Assembly: GCA_902766345.1 (NCBI GenBank)
Contig: CACXDK010000224.1
Coordinates: 1 to 6,472, forward strand
Direction: 5' to 3'
DNA from: an uncultured Spirochaetaceae bacterium
GTDB lineage: Bacteria; Spirochaetota; Spirochaetia; Treponematales; Treponemataceae
Length of the DNA stretch: 6,472 bases
Shown piece after piece: positions 3,812-6,472 of this stretch (position 1 is the first letter of the stretch; each line of letters starts with the position of its first letter). Under the pieces are notes generated by a model. That model searched no databases. It was not told the DNA's origin and saw only the letters and a list, made by a program, of their open reading frames with translations. The translations under genes were made by a program, and so were the position numbers.

Positions 3812-6472
3812 ATGAAAAATAATTTATCACTTTTTCCATTGCTAAAATCTTATACAGCATTTAATTCTTCTGTTCTGCAGACTGCTGACAATGAAATTAC
3901 GTTTCCTGCAGAAATTTTTGGTTTGAAGGGTAGTTTACCCTCATTTTACATGGCTGAATATATTAAACGTAGAATTGTGAATAGAATTCATGATGAACAG
4001 TATGATATTCGTCATGATAGTTTTCAGGAAGATTTTATTATTATAGTAGCTTCTCAGAAAGATGCAGATGAATGTGAATCTGATTTTAATACAATTTTTA
4101 ATGGAGATGTAAGCGTTTACAAGATGCCTTGGTGGGGAACTATTCCGTATCGTTCAGTGGCTAAAGGAGCAGCTGTGTTTGGACAAAGATCCAGCGTTCT
4201 TGCAAAACTGACATCGAGAAATCCTAAGTCTGAAAATCCTAGAATTTTTATTATTCCTCAGAGAGTCTTACTTTCTCCAGTACCAGATCCTTCTTATATT
4301 AGAAATCTTATTATAAAGATTCGTAAAGGTCAAAGTTTAGATCCAGAAGTTCTTTCTGAGCGACTTTCATCTCAAGGGTATATTAGAGTTCCTCGAGTTA
4401 CAGTAAGGGGGGAATTTGCATTAAGAGGAGAAGTTTTAGATATTTTTATGCCAGGTGAATCCTGTGCTAGCCGTATTGTTTTTGATTTTGATACAGTTGA
4501 ACAGATAAAGTTGTTTGATACAGAATCACAGTCTTCAAAGCAAAATTGTGATAGTCTGATTATTTATCCTATGAAAGAAGTTGTATGGACTGATGAATTA
4601 TGTGATAAACTTGAAAACTTTTTTAAAGATGAAGATGAGAATGGAATTTATAACGATTTTGCTTCTTATGATGCTAATAGAAAAACTGTAAATTCAGTAT
4701 TGGCAGGTCAGCAAAGAAAAATTGCTGATGGAGGGCAGAGTGTAATTAATTTTGAAAAAGAAGGTGTTCATTTAAGCTTGTCTGAAGCTGCAAAAAAAGA
4801 AAAGGAGCGTATTCTTACAGAACTTTCAATTAATAGGATAACTGAAGGTGAAGAACTTTTTTATGGTGTGTTATGGGATCGGTATTATTCTGTATTTGAT
4901 TATATTAATGAAGAAACTAGTGTGTTTTGCTTAGATTATGAAAGACTTTGTAATGCTCAAAAACTTATTGCAAATGAGTATACTATTTCATACAGAGGTG
5001 CAAGACAGAAGCTTCCTGTTCCTCGTCCAGATTTAGTTCTTTATAATTTTAAGGAGATCCTAGATAAACATTTAAAGAGTTTATATTTTCATACACTTGA
5101 AACAGAAGCATCTTTTGAAGATGTAGCTTCACCATCATGTTTTAATATTCAAAGTGAATCTCCTCAAAGTTTTTTTGGGAATATAAATTATTTTAAAGAG
5201 CAATTAACTTCCTTACAAAATGAAGGATGGCATATATATATTTTTGCAGATAGTGAAAATCAAGCATTACGTATAAAAGAAGTGATAAAGGATTTTCTTA
5301 CTATAGATTCAAATCTTAAATTTCCAGTAGAAGTTTTTCCTTTAGCAATTACAGAAGGGTTTTCCATTACTGATGAAAAACTTCTTATAATTCAGGAAAA
5401 TGAAATTTTTGGACGAAAAAAGGCTGCCCCAAAATCTATACGAACTGCAAAGTCTAAGATTATAGATACTTTTGTAGAATTAACTCCTGGAGATTATGTT
5501 GTTCATATTAATAATGGAATAGGTCTTTTTAAAGGAATTGAGCGCATAAAATCTATGGGCACAGAACGTGACTATATAAAACTTGAATATGCTGATGAAG
5601 AATTTGTTTTTGTTCCTATAGAACAAGTAAATTTAGTTCAAAAATATATTGGAAATGAATCTGAAAAACCTCGTCTTGATAGAATCGGATCAAAAAACTG
5701 GAAAGTTCGAAAAGCTAAAGTCCAGCAGAAAGTTGAAGAAATTGCTGAAAAACTTATTGATTTATATTCCAAACGAAGTGCTTCACGCGGTTATGCTTTT
5801 CCAAAAGATACCGAATGGCAGGCAGCTTTTGAAGCTGCATTTCCTTATGAAGATACTCCAGATCAGTATAACGCTACCCAAGATATAAAATCTGATATGG
5901 AACGTCCAGTTCCTATGGATCGACTTGTATGTGGTGATGTTGGATATGGAAAAACTGAAATAGCAATGCGTGCTGCATTTAAGGCTGTCATGGGTGGAAA
6001 ACAAGTTGCATTTTTAGCACCTACCACTATTCTTGCAGAACAGCATTATGAAAACTGTATTGAGAGATTTAAAAATTTTCCTGTCCAAATTGCTATGTTG
6101 TCACGATTTGTTTCTACTTCAGTGCAAAAGAATATTATTGAAAAACTTGCATTAGGTAAAATTGATATTGTAATTGGAACTCATAGAATCATACAAAAGG
6201 ATGTTATTTATAAAGATCTTGGATTAGTAATTATAGATGAAGAGCAGCGTTTTGGTGTAAAAGATAAAGAAAAACTTAAGATACTAAAAACAAATATTGA
6301 TAGTCTTGCAATGAGTGCTACACCAATTCCACGAACTCTGCATATGAGTCTTTTGAAGATTAGAGATATGTCTCTTTTGACAACGCCTCCTCATAATAGA
6401 CAACCTATTGAAACGGCAATAGAAGCATACTCTGATGAAAAAGTAGCAAAAGCTATAAGACAAGAAGTTGAG
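3812..6472 (+). CDS. mfd: Transcription-repair coupling factor Mfd, 3' end outside the window
   Basis: Mfd is an ATP-driven DNA translocase that pushes RNA polymerase off lesions and recruits UvrA for nucleotide excision repair. The frame is open for 887 codons to the window edge. In order it shows: an N-terminal region with MPWWGTIPYRS (about 107-117); the UvrB-homology/UvrA-contact block GYIRVPRV...GEFALRGEVLDIF (189-212); the RNA polymerase interaction domain starting GDYVVHINNGIG at 560; Walker A GDVGYGKT at 708-715 (K714); DEEQRFG at 809-815; and SATPIPRTL at 835-843. Missing on the right are the rest of the second translocase lobe and the C-terminal D7 domain. E. coli Mfd has its Walker A lysine at 634, so this N-terminal half is about 80 residues longer. 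ATG 3812 has no Shine-Dalgarno; an in-frame TTG at 3806 is possible, and an in-frame TAA at 3782 limits any longer start. Confidence 0.97.
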   Translation, partial: MKNNLSLFPLLKSYTAFNSSVLQTADNEITFPAEIFGLKGSLPSFYMAEYIKRRIVNRIHDEQYDIRHDSFQEDFIIIVASQKDADECESDFNTIFNGDVSVYKMPWWGTIPYRSVAKGAAVFGQRSSVLAKLTSRNPKSENPRIFIIPQRVLLSPVPDPSYIRNLIIKIRKGQSLDPEVLSERLSSQGYIRVPRVTVRGEFALRGEVLDIFMPGESCASRIVFDFDTVEQIKLFDTESQSSKQNCDSLIIYPMKEVVWTDELCDKLENFFKDEDENGIYNDFASYDANRKTVNSVLAGQQRKIADGGQSVINFEKEGVHLSLSEAAKKEKERILTELSINRITEGEELFYGVLWDRYYSVFDYINEETSVFCLDYERLCNAQKLIANEYTISYRGARQKLPVPRPDLVLYNFKEILDKHLKSLYFHTLETEASFEDVASPSCFNIQSESPQSFFGNINYFKEQLTSLQNEGWHIYIFADSENQALRIKEVIKDFLTIDSNLKFPVEVFPLAITEGFSITDEKLLIIQENEIFGRKKAAPKSIRTAKSKIIDTFVELTPGDYVVHINNGIGLFKGIERIKSMGTERDYIKLEYADEEFVFVPIEQVNLVQKYIGNESEKPRLDRIGSKNWKVRKAKVQQKVEEIAEKLIDLYSKRSASRGYAFPKDTEWQAAFEAAFPYEDTPDQYNATQDIKSDMERPVPMDRLVCGDVGYGKTEIAMRAAFKAVMGGKQVAFLAPTTILAEQHYENCIERFKNFPVQIAMLSRFVSTSVQKNIIEKLALGKIDIVIGTHRIIQKDVIYKDLGLVIIDEEQRFGVKDKEKLKILKTNIDSLAMSATPIPRTLHMSLLKIRDMSLLTTPPHNRQPIETAIEAYSDEKVAKAIRQEVE

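Noticed and set aside
5649..6004. Short open frames on both strands inside mfd
   Set aside because: The mfd frame is continuous there and carries the conserved region leading to and including Walker A.

Overview
This is an AT-rich bacterial chromosomal segment that looks like ordinary housekeeping and envelope territory. The sequence alone does not fix the host. The style of the Mfd protein, the RluA-type paralogs and the AT-rich codon use remind me of a Treponema-like spirochaete, but this is an impression from memory (moderate-to-low confidence). I see no CRISPR array, insertion sequence, phage gene, toxin-antitoxin pair or rRNA.

Plus strand, 1-2154: a compact run of three genes. The first is a membrane protein entering from the left edge (1-408, 5' end missing). 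Next comes an RluA-family pseudouridine synthase with an S4 domain (410-1393, one base after the previous stop). Last is a second, divergent RluA-family pseudouridine synthase without S4 (1405-2154, 11 bases later, with its own Shine-Dalgarno). The two synthases are presumably co-transcribed RNA-modification enzymes.

Minus strand, 2200-2360: a self-contained tRNA-Leu(CAG) unit. It has a good sigma70-type promoter (2332-2360), the tRNA (2235-2318, no encoded CCA) and an intrinsic terminator (2200-2225). It converges on the pseudouridine-synthase run.

Minus strand, 2390-3748: a two-gene unit of unknown function. A secreted or periplasmic protein with an Ig-like N-terminal half and an apparently NTF2-like C-terminal half is followed, three bases after its stop codon, by a double zinc-ribbon protein with a C-terminal membrane anchor.

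Plus strand, 3812-6472: the first 887 codons of mfd, the transcription-repair coupling factor, running off the right edge. It diverges from the secreted-protein gene across a 63-base region that holds a perfect 6-bp inverted repeat. All gaps between genes are shorter than 250 bases and are accounted for. I found no convincing new system. The items most worth a second look are the unknown secreted/zinc-ribbon gene pair, the enlarged N-terminal half of Mfd, the divergent second pseudouridine synthase and the hairpin in the divergent control region.
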